Shown here piece after piece: positions 15,697 to 22,828 of a stretch of DNA of 64,000 nt (position 1 is the first letter of the stretch; the number at the start of each line of letters is the position of its first letter). The notes under the pieces were generated by a model. The model did not search any database and was not told where the DNA came from. It saw only the letters and a list, made by a program, of their open reading frames with translations. The DNA is from Paratractidigestivibacter faecalis (GTDB taxonomy: Bacteria > Actinomycetota > Coriobacteriia > Coriobacteriales > Atopobiaceae). The stretch covers positions 584,742-648,741 of the forward strand of contig NZ_QSNG01000001.1 of assembly GCF_003416765.1 (NCBI RefSeq). The letters run 5' to 3'. The translations under genes and the position numbers were made by a program.

Positions 15697-15816
15697 TTGT
15701 GTATTAAATCATTGATACAGGAAGCCCCAATTGGTGCAAAAGGCCCGTGCATGCACGCGCCAAAAGCAAACAGGCCCGCTTTGTGTATCAACTTCTCAAT
15801 ACACAAAGCGGGCCTC
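15697..15816. repeat. MITE-like repeat E, copy 2
   Basis: Same orientation as copy 1 (11196-11315) and nearly identical. Its right end forms a 17-bp perfect hairpin (ATACACAAAGCGGGCCT with its inverse) that can also terminate the leftward ATPase gene, whose stop is at 15864. Confidence 0.85.
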
Positions 15817-15863
15817 AGCGGAGAAGTGCCTGTCCGCGTGGTGGCAGGAGCGCGGACCTGCGT

Positions 15864-17804
15864 TTACACTCTCATCGCTCTCATCGCGTTCAGGATGGCG
15901 ATGATCGCCACGCCCACGTCGCCGAAGACGGCCAGCCACATGTTGGCCACGCCCAGGGCCGCCAGGACGAGGATGACCAGCTTCACTGCCAGGGCAAACA
16001 CGATGTTCTGCCACACGATGCCCATGGTCTTTCTCGCCAGGCGCATGGCCCGGGCGATGTTGGAGGGCTTGTCGTCCATGAGGACCACATCGGCGGCCTC
16101 GATGGCGGCGTCGGAGCCCATGGCGCCCATGGCAATGCCCACGTCCGCGCGGGTGAGCACCGGCGCGTCGTTGATTCCATCGCCGACAAAGGCAAGCTTG
16201 TGGTGGCCCTCCTCGTCGGCCAGGAGCGTCTCCACCCGCTCGACCTTGTCCGCGGGCAGGAGCTGCGCGTGGTACTCGTCCAGGTCCAGCTGCGCGGCCA
16301 CGGCGGCGGCCACTTCCTCGCGGTCTCCCGTGAGCATCACGCAGCGGCGGACGCCGGCGGCGTGCAGGTCGCCGATGGTTCGGGCGGCGTCGTCCTTGAC
16401 GGTGTCGGCGATGACCACGTGGCCCAGGTAGCGACCGTCCGCGGCCACGTGGAGGATTGTGCCAACCACGTCGCAGGCCGGCGCCTCCACGCCGTGGGCG
16501 GCCATGAGCTTGGCGTTGCCCACCAGCACCTCGCGCCCGTCGACGCGGGCACAGACGCCGTGGCCGGACTCCTCGGCGGCGTCGCTCAAGCGGGCCTGGT
16601 CGACCTGGGCTCCGTACGCGCGGCGGACGGACGCCGCGATGGGGTGGTCACTGAAGGACTCGGCGTGCGCAGCCAGCTCCAGCAGCTCGTCGCTCTGGAC
16701 GCCGTCTGCCGGGTGGACGGCAACCACGTCGAAGGTGCCGTTGGTGAGGGTGCCGGTCTTGTCGAAGACCACGGTGTCCACCTCAGAGAGAGCCTCCAGG
16801 TAGTTGGAGCCCTTGACCAGGACGCCGATCTGCGAGGCGCCGCCGATGCCGCCGAAGAACGAGAGCGGCACGCTGATCACCAGCGCGCAGGGGCAGGAGA
16901 CCACCAGGAAGGTCAGGCCGCGCAAGATCCAGTCCGCCCAGGCGCCGGTCAGAAGGCCGCCGCCCACGGCCAGCAGCGCGGCGGCACCGGTGACGGCCGG
17001 CGTGTAGACGCGGGCGAAGCGCGTGATGAAGTTCTCGGTGCGGGCCTTCTTCTCGCTGGCGTTCTCCACGAGCTCCAGGATGCGGCTCACGGTGGACTCG
17101 CCGAAGGGCTTGGTGGTGCGCACGCGCAGCACGCCCGTCATGTTGATGCAGCCTGAGATGACCTCGTCGCCGGCCTCGGCGTGGCGCGGGACGGACTCGC
17201 CGGTGAGGGCGGCGGTGTCCAGCTGCGTTGTGCCCTCCAAGATGACGCCGTCGATGGGCACGCGCTCGCCGGGCTTGACCACAATGACGTCACCCACGGC
17301 AACCTCGTCGGGGCCCACCTGCGCAAGGTCGCCGTTGCGCTCCACGTTGGCAAAGTCGGGCGCGATGTCCATCATGGCGGCGATGGACTTGCGGCTCTTG
17401 CCCACGGCGTAGGCCTGGAAAATCTCTCCCACCTGGTAGAAGAGCATGACGGCCGCGCCCTCGGCCATGTGCGGCTCGGTCTGGGGGAAGAGCACCATGG
17501 CAAACGCGCCGATGGTGGCCACCGTCATGAGGAAGTTCTCGTCAAAGACCTTGCCGTGGCGGATGTTGCCCCAGGCCTTTTGCAGGACGTCGTGGCCGGC
17601 TATGGCATAGGGGACGAGGAACAGCGCAAAGCTCGCGTACACCGCGCCCGTGGTGCCAAAGAGGCTGGCGAGAAGCCCGAGCTCGTCTGCGGCCAGGACC
17701 GCAAAGAACACGGCCAGCGCCACGCCGATGCGCCGCGCCTTGTGCTCCAACGACTCCTTCTTCCTGCGCTTCTTTTTCTTCTTGTTGGTGCTGCTGGCAG
17801 CCAT
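15864..17804 (-). CDS. Heavy-metal P1B-type ATPase, zinc/cadmium/cobalt efflux type
   Basis: A 646-residue membrane pump exporting divalent soft metals. The N terminus is lysine-rich (NKKKKKRRKKE) and has no HMA domain; that domain is encoded separately at 17888. Motifs: TGES actuator loop (TAALTGESVPRHAEAGDE), SCPCALVISVPLSFFGG (CPC in the transport site), DKTGTLTNG (phosphorylated Asp), SDHPIAASV, GDGINDAPVLTRADVGIAMG, and an Asp in the last helices (VFGDVGVAI), as in ZntA. ATG at 17804 is chosen for AAGGAGAG four bases upstream; an ATG at 17828 lies in the operator. Its own promoter/operator is at 17828-17857. Confidence 0.92.
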   Translation of the reverse strand: MAASSTNKKKKKRRKKESLEHKARRIGVALAVFFAVLAADELGLLASLFGTTGAVYASFALFLVPYAIAGHDVLQKAWGNIRHGKVFDENFLMTVATIGAFAMVLFPQTEPHMAEGAAVMLFYQVGEIFQAYAVGKSRKSIAAMMDIAPDFANVERNGDLAQVGPDEVAVGDVIVVKPGERVPIDGVILEGTTQLDTAALTGESVPRHAEAGDEVISGCINMTGVLRVRTTKPFGESTVSRILELVENASEKKARTENFITRFARVYTPAVTGAAALLAVGGGLLTGAWADWILRGLTFLVVSCPCALVISVPLSFFGGIGGASQIGVLVKGSNYLEALSEVDTVVFDKTGTLTNGTFDVVAVHPADGVQSDELLELAAHAESFSDHPIAASVRRAYGAQVDQARLSDAAEESGHGVCARVDGREVLVGNAKLMAAHGVEAPACDVVGTILHVAADGRYLGHVVIADTVKDDAARTIGDLHAAGVRRCVMLTGDREEVAAAVAAQLDLDEYHAQLLPADKVERVETLLADEEGHHKLAFVGDGINDAPVLTRADVGIAMGAMGSDAAIEAADVVLMDDKPSNIARAMRLARKTMGIVWQNIVFALAVKLVILVLAALGVANMWLAVFGDVGVAIIAILNAMRAMRV

Positions 17805-17827
17805 CGATCTCTCCTTAAGGCTGAACA

Positions 17828-17857
17828 TATGAACATGCGCTCATACATACGGTGCAA
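17828..17857 (-). promoter_or_regulatory. ATPase promoter with ArsR/SmtB-type operator
   Basis: On the minus strand TTGCAC (17857-17852), an 18-base spacer and TTCATA (17833-17828) form a promoter. TATGA-N8-TCATA (17828-17845) overlaps spacer and -10. The same half-sites recur twice upstream of the ArsR gene, so the sensor probably represses both units. Confidence 0.6.
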
Positions 17858-17861
17858 GAAA

Positions 17862-17881
17862 GGCCGCAACGTGGTGCGGCC
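17862..17881 (-). terminator. Weak hairpin after the HMA gene
   Basis: GGCCGCA (minus) pairs with TGCGGCC around a six-base loop, followed on the minus strand by TTTCTT. It lies just after the HMA stop and could end or attenuate the regulator-HMA transcript before the ATPase. Confidence 0.45.
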
Positions 17882-17887
17882 GGGTGA

Positions 17888-18106
17888 CTAGACCAGGATC
17901 TCGCAATCGGGCTCGGCTTCCTCGGTGTAGTCGATGACGCGCTGGAGCACGTCATCGAACTCGGCGTCGGCGGCCTCGAGGGTGAGCTTCTGGGTCATGA
18001 AGTTCACGGAGACCGAGGTCACGCCCTCGAGCTTGGCCAGGCCCTCCTGCAGCTCGCGGGCGCAGTTGGCGCAGTCGATCTCGTCGAGCTTGAATGCCTT
18101 CTTCAT
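17888..18106 (-). CDS. Stand-alone HMA-domain metal-binding protein
   Basis: A 72-residue heavy-metal-associated domain with the ligand motif DCANCARELQEGL (CxxC) and the usual ferredoxin-like ending (EFDDVLQRVIDYTEEAEPDC). It likely delivers or buffers metal for the adjacent ATPase, which lacks this domain. ATG at 18106; a GGAAGGG site precedes it. The acidic C terminus with an extra Cys (EPDCEI) could add a ligand, which favours zinc or cadmium over copper. Confidence 0.88.
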   Translation of the reverse strand: MKKAFKLDEIDCANCARELQEGLAKLEGVTSVSVNFMTQKLTLEAADAEFDDVLQRVIDYTEEAEPDCEILV

Positions 18107-18178
18107 GGTGGGTTCCCTTCCGTTGTGGGCTGATTCCAGGGTTGATGTGCCGCGCCGGGTGCTTCTCGCCGCGTCGCG

Positions 18179-18502
18179 CTACTCGCAGACGTGGGAGAGA
18201 CCGACGTTCAGCATGGTGTAGACGTGGTCGTCGGCCAGGGAGTAGACCACGTTGCGGCCGTCGCGCTCGCACTTGACGAGGTGGGCCTGCTTGAGCGTGC
18301 GCAGCTGGTGGCTGACGGCGCTCTGCGTGGTGCCCGTCTCGTCCGCGATGTCCGCGACGCAGAGGTCGCGTCCCATGAGGCAGAACAGGATCTTGATGCG
18401 CGTGGTGTCCGAGAAGACCTTGAACAGGTCGGCCAGGTCATAGAGAAGCTCCTCGTCGGGCAGCTCCTCTGGCGACTCTCCGACCGGGATTCCCTCGCAC
18501 AT
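18179..18502 (-). CDS. ArsR/SmtB family metal-sensing repressor
   Basis: A 107-residue winged-helix repressor. The HTH is visible in VADIADETGTTQSAVSHQLR, the wing in CERDGRNVVYSLAD. The C-terminal helix reads DDHVYTMLNVGLSHVCE, an exact DxH-x10-HxxE arrangement, the alpha-5 zinc/cobalt-sensing site of the SmtB/CzrA type. A Cys in DLCVADIA is a possible extra ligand. ATG at 18502 follows AAAGGAGGAGG; an earlier ATG-like start would begin in the operator. It is the first gene of the arsR-HMA-ATPase series. Confidence 0.92.
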   Translation of the reverse strand: MCEGIPVGESPEELPDEELLYDLADLFKVFSDTTRIKILFCLMGRDLCVADIADETGTTQSAVSHQLRTLKQAHLVKCERDGRNVVYSLADDHVYTMLNVGLSHVCE

Positions 18503-18521
18503 GCCTCCTCCTTTCTGAACA

Positions 18522-18579
18522 TATGAGCAAACTCTCAATCGATACTACATGCCATTGATTGTATGAGCATGTGTTCACA
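18522..18579 (-). promoter_or_regulatory. Two tandem ArsR-type operators upstream of the sensor gene
   Basis: TATGA-N8-TCAAT (18522-18539) and TATGA-N8-TCACA (18562-18579) match the site before the ATPase (TATGA-N8-TCATA). The spacing places them over the promoter region of the arsR gene, consistent with autoregulation. Confidence 0.6.
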
Positions 18580-18605
18580 TGTCAATAGGAATCTCACCGT
18601 CCTCG

Positions 18606-18719
18606 CAAATTGGGGACGTGTTCAAATTTGCGCAAAAAGGGGACAGGCTAGCTGGCCGTAACGCCGGCAGGAAGCAACCTGTCCCAAGTTTGCGAAAAAA
18701 CGAACACGTCCCCAATTTG
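18606..18719. repeat. Repeat A, copy 1 (nested palindrome)
   Basis: An outer perfect 18-bp stem, CAAATTGGGGACGTGTTC with its inverse, encloses second arms containing TTTGCGCAAA-like and GGGACAGG/CCTGTCCC sequences. Further members are at 52944-53084 (whole) and 59948-59990 (right half). It lies upstream of the arsR operators and downstream of xpt. Confidence 0.85.
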
Positions 18720-18739
18720 CGGGGGGGGCGGCGAGAAAA

Positions 18740-18764
18740 GAGGCCGCCCGGTTGGGGCGGCCTC
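18740..18764 (-). terminator. Rho-independent terminator of xpt
   Basis: GAGGCCGCC pairs perfectly with GGCGGCCTC around seven bases, followed on the minus strand by TTTTCTCGCC. It lies 30 bases after the xpt stop. Confidence 0.8.
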
Positions 18765-18793
18765 GATGCAAGTCAGGTTGTTGCGGGGGAGTG

Positions 18794-19372
18794 CTAGGCG
18801 AAGTCGATTTCGCCGGTCTCTGCGTTCATGCCGGAGACGATGGCCAGGCTCTCCACCTGGTAGCCGCGCTCGCGCAGGCTTTTGCCTCCGGGCTGGAAGT
18901 CCTTCTCGATGGCGATACCGATGCCCTCGACCACGACGCCGGCCTCCTCGCAGATTTCGAGCAGGCCGTTGAGGGCGCAGCCCATGGCCAGGAAGTCGTC
19001 GAGGATGATGACGTGCTCACCGCGCTCGAGGAAGCGCTTGGCGACGATGACCTCGTAGGTGCGGCCCTTGGTGTAGCTCTTGATCTGGGTGCGGTACTGC
19101 TCGCCGTCGAGGTTCTTGGACTCGGTCTTGCGGGCGAACACCACAGGCGCGTTGTGGAAGTGGGTGGCGGCCACGCAGGCGATGCCGATGCCGGAAGACT
19201 CGATGGTCAGAATCTTGTCGACCTTCTTGCCCTCAAAAAGGCGGGCCCACTCGGCGCCCATTTGGTCGTAAAGCGCGACGTCGCACTTGTGGTTGAGGAA
19301 GCTGTCGACCTTCAGGACGTTGCCCTCACGAACGATGCCATCCTGGCGAATGCGGTCCTCGAGCTCCTTCAT
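18794..19372 (-). CDS. xpt: Xanthine phosphoribosyltransferase
   Basis: A 192-residue type I PRTase making XMP from xanthine and PRPP (purine salvage). The PRPP-binding signature is [20 protein letters not shown]; other family blocks are [34 protein letters not shown] and [23 protein letters not shown] at 19372 has AGGAGG eight bases upstream; the extra upstream codons in frame are not coding. I looked for a purine riboswitch in the 140-base leader and found no match. Single gene with its own terminator. Confidence 0.93.
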   Translation of the reverse strand: MKELEDRIRQDGIVREGNVLKVDSFLNHKCDVALYDQMGAEWARLFEGKKVDKILTIESSGIGIACVAATHFHNAPVVFARKTESKNLDGEQYRTQIKSYTKGRTYEVIVAKRFLERGEHVIILDDFLAMGCALNGLLEICEEAGVVVEGIGIAIEKDFQPGGKSLRERGYQVESLAIVSGMNAETGEIDFA

Positions 19373-19513
19373 GCGGAAGTCCTCCTGAGCGGCTTGTGGT
19401 GTGCAATCCTGAAAAAACGGTTGCAGTCCATAATGCCACGTTCGCAGCCGTTGCGGGGCCAAAACCTACCGTTTGCCGGCAGATTCCCTGCATTTCTTGG
19501 CTAATATGTGCTC

Positions 19514-19891
19514 ATGGAGAAGAGCAACCTCACATACAGGGACTACGCGCGCCTGGCGCGGCTGCCGCTAGACGAGCTTGCGGCCGGCTGCGAGGCACAG
19601 GCCTTCCACGCCTCGGGTCCCGGCGGGCAGTGCATGAACACCACGGACTCCGCCGTGCGCATGACGCACCGCGCCACGGGCATCACCGTGACCTCGCGGG
19701 AGTCCCGCAGCCAGTACAGAAACCGCCAGCTCTGCCTGCAGAAGATCCGTGCGGAGCTGGAGCGCCGGGCCGTGCCGCCCAAGGTGCGCCACGCCACGCG
19801 CCCCAGCCGCGCCGCCCGCGCCCGCCGCATGGACGAGAAGAGCCGTCGCGGACAGATCAAGCGCCTGCGCGGCCGCGTTGACGAGGACTAG
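19514..19891 (+). CDS. GGQ-domain release-factor-like protein (ArfB/YaeJ type)
   Basis: A 125-residue protein with only the peptidyl-tRNA-hydrolysing domain of class I release factors: FHASGPGGQCMNTTDSAVR (GGQ) and a basic tail (KSRRGQIKRLRGR) like those that enter the empty mRNA channel in stalled ribosomes. It likely rescues stalled ribosomes. No ribosome binding site precedes ATG 19514 (or GTG 19508), but TAATAT ends seven bases before it, so the transcript may be leaderless. It is convergent with the dehydrogenase at 20049. Confidence 0.85.
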   Translation: MEKSNLTYRDYARLARLPLDELAAGCEAQAFHASGPGGQCMNTTDSAVRMTHRATGITVTSRESRSQYRNRQLCLQKIRAELERRAVPPKVRHATRPSRAARARRMDEKSRRGQIKRLRGRVDED

Positions 19892-20048
19892 CGGCGCCGC
19901 TCGCGCCAGGCCCGCCGGTCCCGCCGGGCGCGTCCCACGTGCGACCGTTTGCGGTGACCCGGGGGTATGGCGTGCGCCGCCGGCGGCGTCTCCACCTACG
20001 CTTTGCCCTCCGGTGCTCAGACGCTCACGCCCACCACGGGGCACGCCC

Positions 20049-20984
20049 CTAGGCGTTCACGTGGTTCCTGAGGGCCTCGCCTGCCGCAAGGTGGGCGAGG
20101 TTCTCTGCCGCTATGCCCACAATGTTGTCGAGCGTGACGGCCAGGTGGAACTGGCCCGAGACGTGGGGCGTGAGCAGCAGGTTGGGCGCGTCCCAGAGCG
20201 GGCTTTCCGCAGGCAGGGGCTCGGGCGTGCAGACGTCCAGCGCCGCGCCGGAAAGGTGGCCCGAGGCGAGGGCCTCCACGAGCGCCCGCTGGTCCACGAG
20301 GTCCCCGCGGCCGGCGTTGGCAAAGTAGGCGCCGTTCCTCATAGCGTCAAAGAAGGCCTGGTCGGCGATGCCTGCCGTCTGGGGCGTGCTGGGCAGCACC
20401 GAGCAGACCACGTCCGCCTCGGGAAGGAGCCTCGGCAGGTCTGAGAGGGTCCCCATGGCGTCGAATGGGTGGTGCGGGGCGGCCTCGCGCGAGCGGACGC
20501 CGCAGACCGAGGATCCCATGGCGGCAAAGAGCCCCGCCAGGTGGGTTCCGATGTCCCCAGCGCCCAGCACCAGCACGCGGGCGCCCCTGAGGGTGGTGAC
20601 GGGGCCCAGGTCGCACCAGTCGTGCGCACGCTGGCGGTCCTGGTAGGCGGGCAGGCGCTTGACCAGCGAGAGGACCATGGCAAAGAGATGCTCGGAGACC
20701 GCCTGGCCGTAGGCGCCGGTGGCGCAGCACAGGGCGCAGCCGTCCGGAAGCACGCCGGAGGCGGCGTACTGCTCGTAGCCGGCGGAGTTGAGCTGCAGCA
20801 GGCGCAGGCTGGACGCGCCGGCGAGCATCTCGGTGGGCACGTTGCCCACGATGGCATCGGCCGCCTCCACCTGCTCCCTCGTCACGGTCCTGGGCTTGAC
20901 GTACTCAAAGCGCGCCCCGGGCACAGCGGCCTCGAGCCGTGCCCTCTGCTCCTTGCTCAGCGGCAGCTGCACCAAAACGTCCAT
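20049..20984 (-). CDS. D-2-hydroxyacid dehydrogenase, NAD-dependent
   Basis: A 311-residue D-isomer-specific dehydrogenase. NAD site LVLGAGDIGTHLAGLFAAMG; catalytic Arg in NAGRGDLVDQ, Glu in DVCTPEPLP, His in LLTPHVSGQF. It interconverts a 2-keto acid and D-2-hydroxy acid. GGGGAGAAGACC precedes the ATG. Not adjacent to the Van-like ligase at 4501, so there is no reason to call it VanH. Single gene; substrate unknown. Confidence 0.88.
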   Translation of the reverse strand: MDVLVQLPLSKEQRARLEAAVPGARFEYVKPRTVTREQVEAADAIVGNVPTEMLAGASSLRLLQLNSAGYEQYAASGVLPDGCALCCATGAYGQAVSEHLFAMVLSLVKRLPAYQDRQRAHDWCDLGPVTTLRGARVLVLGAGDIGTHLAGLFAAMGSSVCGVRSREAAPHHPFDAMGTLSDLPRLLPEADVVCSVLPSTPQTAGIADQAFFDAMRNGAYFANAGRGDLVDQRALVEALASGHLSGAALDVCTPEPLPAESPLWDAPNLLLTPHVSGQFHLAVTLDNIVGIAAENLAHLAAGEALRNHVNA

Positions 20985-21063
20985 GGTCTTCTCCCCACTC
21001 CTCTTGCGGCAACGACAACCCCTTCTTGTACACCCTGTGAGGGGAGGGGCGCCAGTGCCGTGG

Positions 21064-21858
21064 CTACTTGCGGTGCCTCCACCACTTGTCCAGGCTGTCG
21101 AAGGCGATGCACACCAGCGGGATGGTCAGAAAGACCGGCCAGGCGCTGCCCCAGCGGTCGAAGAAGATGCCCTGCCAGACGTAGTAGGCCGTTGCCAGGA
21201 GCGGCCATGCCCCGCTGACCAGCGAGAATGGTCCCTCGCCGCCCAGTGCCGCACCCACCACGTAGTAGAGCGGAACGAGGAAGCCCAGCAGCAGCGCCGC
21301 CACCCACTGGCCCGTCGCCCAGCCCACGGCCAGGTAGGCCACCAGCACCAGCGCGGGGAAGGGGAAGGCGTCCCATCTGCGCCTGAAGTCGCTCTTGCCC
21401 TTGAGGTCATGGCCGAGCTCCTCGTGCGCGTCGTGCCAGCTATCGTAGTGCGTGCCGTTGATGGTCACGCCCTCGCCCTCGGGGTCGCTCTCCACGGTGT
21501 TGCCCTCGGCGTCGGACACGTGGATGCCGTTCCAGCCCATGTGGACCTCTTCGCCCTTTGGGTCCACCACGTGGATGCCCTCGCGAAGAGAGATCCTGAC
21601 CTGAGACTTTGCAGGGTTCTCGTCCTTCTCGCCAGCGTCCTTGGGGTCCGGGGAGGCTTTCCCGAAGAGAAGCTCGTCCAGCGTGACGCCGTAGAGGCCC
21701 GCAAGCGCGATGAGGTTATCGGTGTCGGGCGAGGCCTCGCCGCGCTCCCACTTGCTCACGGCCTGGCGACTCACGCCCAGCTCCGCGGCAAGCGCCTCCT
21801 GCGAGTAGCCGGCCGCCTTTCTCCGCGCGACCAGACGCTCTGCTATCTGCATGTCCAT
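21064..21858 (-). CDS. XRE-family regulator with C-terminal membrane segments
   Basis: A 264-residue protein: an N-terminal XRE helix-turn-helix (YSQEALAAELGVSRQAVSKW, about 18-37), a middle acidic, beta-rich linker repeating VDPKGEEVHMGWNGIHV/SDAEGN-like units, then three to four hydrophobic helices (LVLVAYLAVGWATG; AALLLGFLVPLYYVVGAAL; WPLLATAYYVWQGI; WPVFLTIPLVCIAF). It is a membrane-anchored DNA-binding sensor of unknown signal. ATG at 21858 follows CAGGAGG; a second in-frame ATG is two codons later. Divergent from acpS. Confidence 0.85.
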   Translation of the reverse strand: MDMQIAERLVARRKAAGYSQEALAAELGVSRQAVSKWERGEASPDTDNLIALAGLYGVTLDELLFGKASPDPKDAGEKDENPAKSQVRISLREGIHVVDPKGEEVHMGWNGIHVSDAEGNTVESDPEGEGVTINGTHYDSWHDAHEELGHDLKGKSDFRRRWDAFPFPALVLVAYLAVGWATGQWVAALLLGFLVPLYYVVGAALGGEGPFSLVSGAWPLLATAYYVWQGIFFDRWGSAWPVFLTIPLVCIAFDSLDKWWRHRK

Positions 21859-22023
21859 GTGACCTCCTGGGTCCGAACGCTCCGTGTGGTGGCCGATGCT
21901 ATTCTGGAGGCGCCGCACATGCCACCAACTTGGGATTGAATGTGGCCGGCAGTGCGCAACCTTGGGTTGCAATGGTTGGTTGCGGCCCATTCTACCTGCG
22001 GATACGCTTTCCTGGAGGACGTT

Positions 22024-22428
22024 TTGGTAAAAGGCATCGGCATAGACCTGGTGAGCCTTCCCGAGTTCCGTCGCATCTGCGACGACTGGGGCGCGTCGGG
22101 CCGGGCGGGCGTGGACATCGCAAACGCCTTCGTCAGGCGCACCTTCACGGCGGCCGAGCTTGCCCAGGCGGCGGGACGCCATGACCCGTGCGAGTTTCTC
22201 GCCGGGCGCTTTGCCTGCAAGGAGGCGGTCTTCAAGGCTGTGGCCCCGCTCACGGACGAGGGCTTTGACCTGCGCCTCGTCGAGACGCTGGACGCGCCGA
22301 CCGGACAGCCCCAGGTGAGCCTTGCGGGCGCCCTCACCCCCGTCCTCTCCGAGGCCGGCGTCACGAGCGTCCTCGTCTCCATCACCAACGAGGGGCAGTA
22401 CGTCCTGGCCCAGGCGCTGGCCCAGTAG
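22024..22428 (+). CDS. acpS: Holo-[acyl-carrier-protein] synthase
   Basis: A 134-residue phosphopantetheinyl transferase that loads ACP with its CoA-derived arm. Motifs GIGIDLVSLPEF (metal Asp) at the N terminus and FLAGRFACKEAVFKAV (metal Glu) in the middle; both are diagnostic. The start is TTG at 22024, five bases after GGAGG; frames opening further upstream have no site and poor codon bias. CoA supply (CoaD at 40347) and substrate (ACP at 43549) are in the same window. Confidence 0.92.
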   Translation: MVKGIGIDLVSLPEFRRICDDWGASGRAGVDIANAFVRRTFTAAELAQAAGRHDPCEFLAGRFACKEAVFKAVAPLTDEGFDLRLVETLDAPTGQPQVSLAGALTPVLSEAGVTSVLVSITNEGQYVLAQALAQ

Positions 22429-22448
22429 GCCACCACATCGGCTTCCTC

Positions 22449-22671
22449 TGCGCAGAACTCCCCTTCGTGCGAGTGATTTTGATTTTGGCGTGCAGAAGCG
22501 ACCTTCGTGTGAGCCTGTTTTGAGGGCAATTGCTGACTCTGGCCCTCTTCGGCCAACAAAAGCCCAGTTGGCAAATACCCGATACTCGGCAGAGTCCCGA
22601 AAATGGCTCACACGAAGGCCGGCTCTGCACAAGCTTTTGGAAAACACTCACACGAAGGGGAGTTCTGTGCA
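22449..22671. repeat. Repeat B, copy 1 (four-unit nested palindrome)
   Basis: Four related units of the form TGTGCAGAA-(about 6)-CTTCGTGTGAG: two direct on the left (22449, 22490 region) and two inverted on the right (to 22671). The outer left unit pairs with the outer right, the inner with the inner. The middle contains AATTGC and CCAACAAAAGCCC. It fills the 400-base gap between convergent acpS and the molybdenum hydroxylase; the remainder (22672-22828) shows no gene. Copy 2 is at 34972-35233. Confidence 0.8.
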
Positions 22672-22828
22672 AGTGATGCCCTGACCGCGCAGCCAAAGCC
22701 CATATCCACAACGAGGGCCGCCCGCCCACTTGCTAAGCCGAGGCTTTGTTCAACTGCCTCTGTGTGCAAGCGGGCGGGCGGCCCATGTCGCAGGTTGCTT
22801 CCCGCCTGTCTCGGGTCGAGAACCTGCG

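Noticed and set aside
19373-19513. Purine riboswitch in front of xpt
   Set aside because: None of the conserved junction or loop sequences of the purine aptamer are present on the minus strand.
19892-20048. Terminator between the RF-like gene and the dehydrogenase
   Set aside because: Only GC-rich partial pairings without a T run; not supportable.
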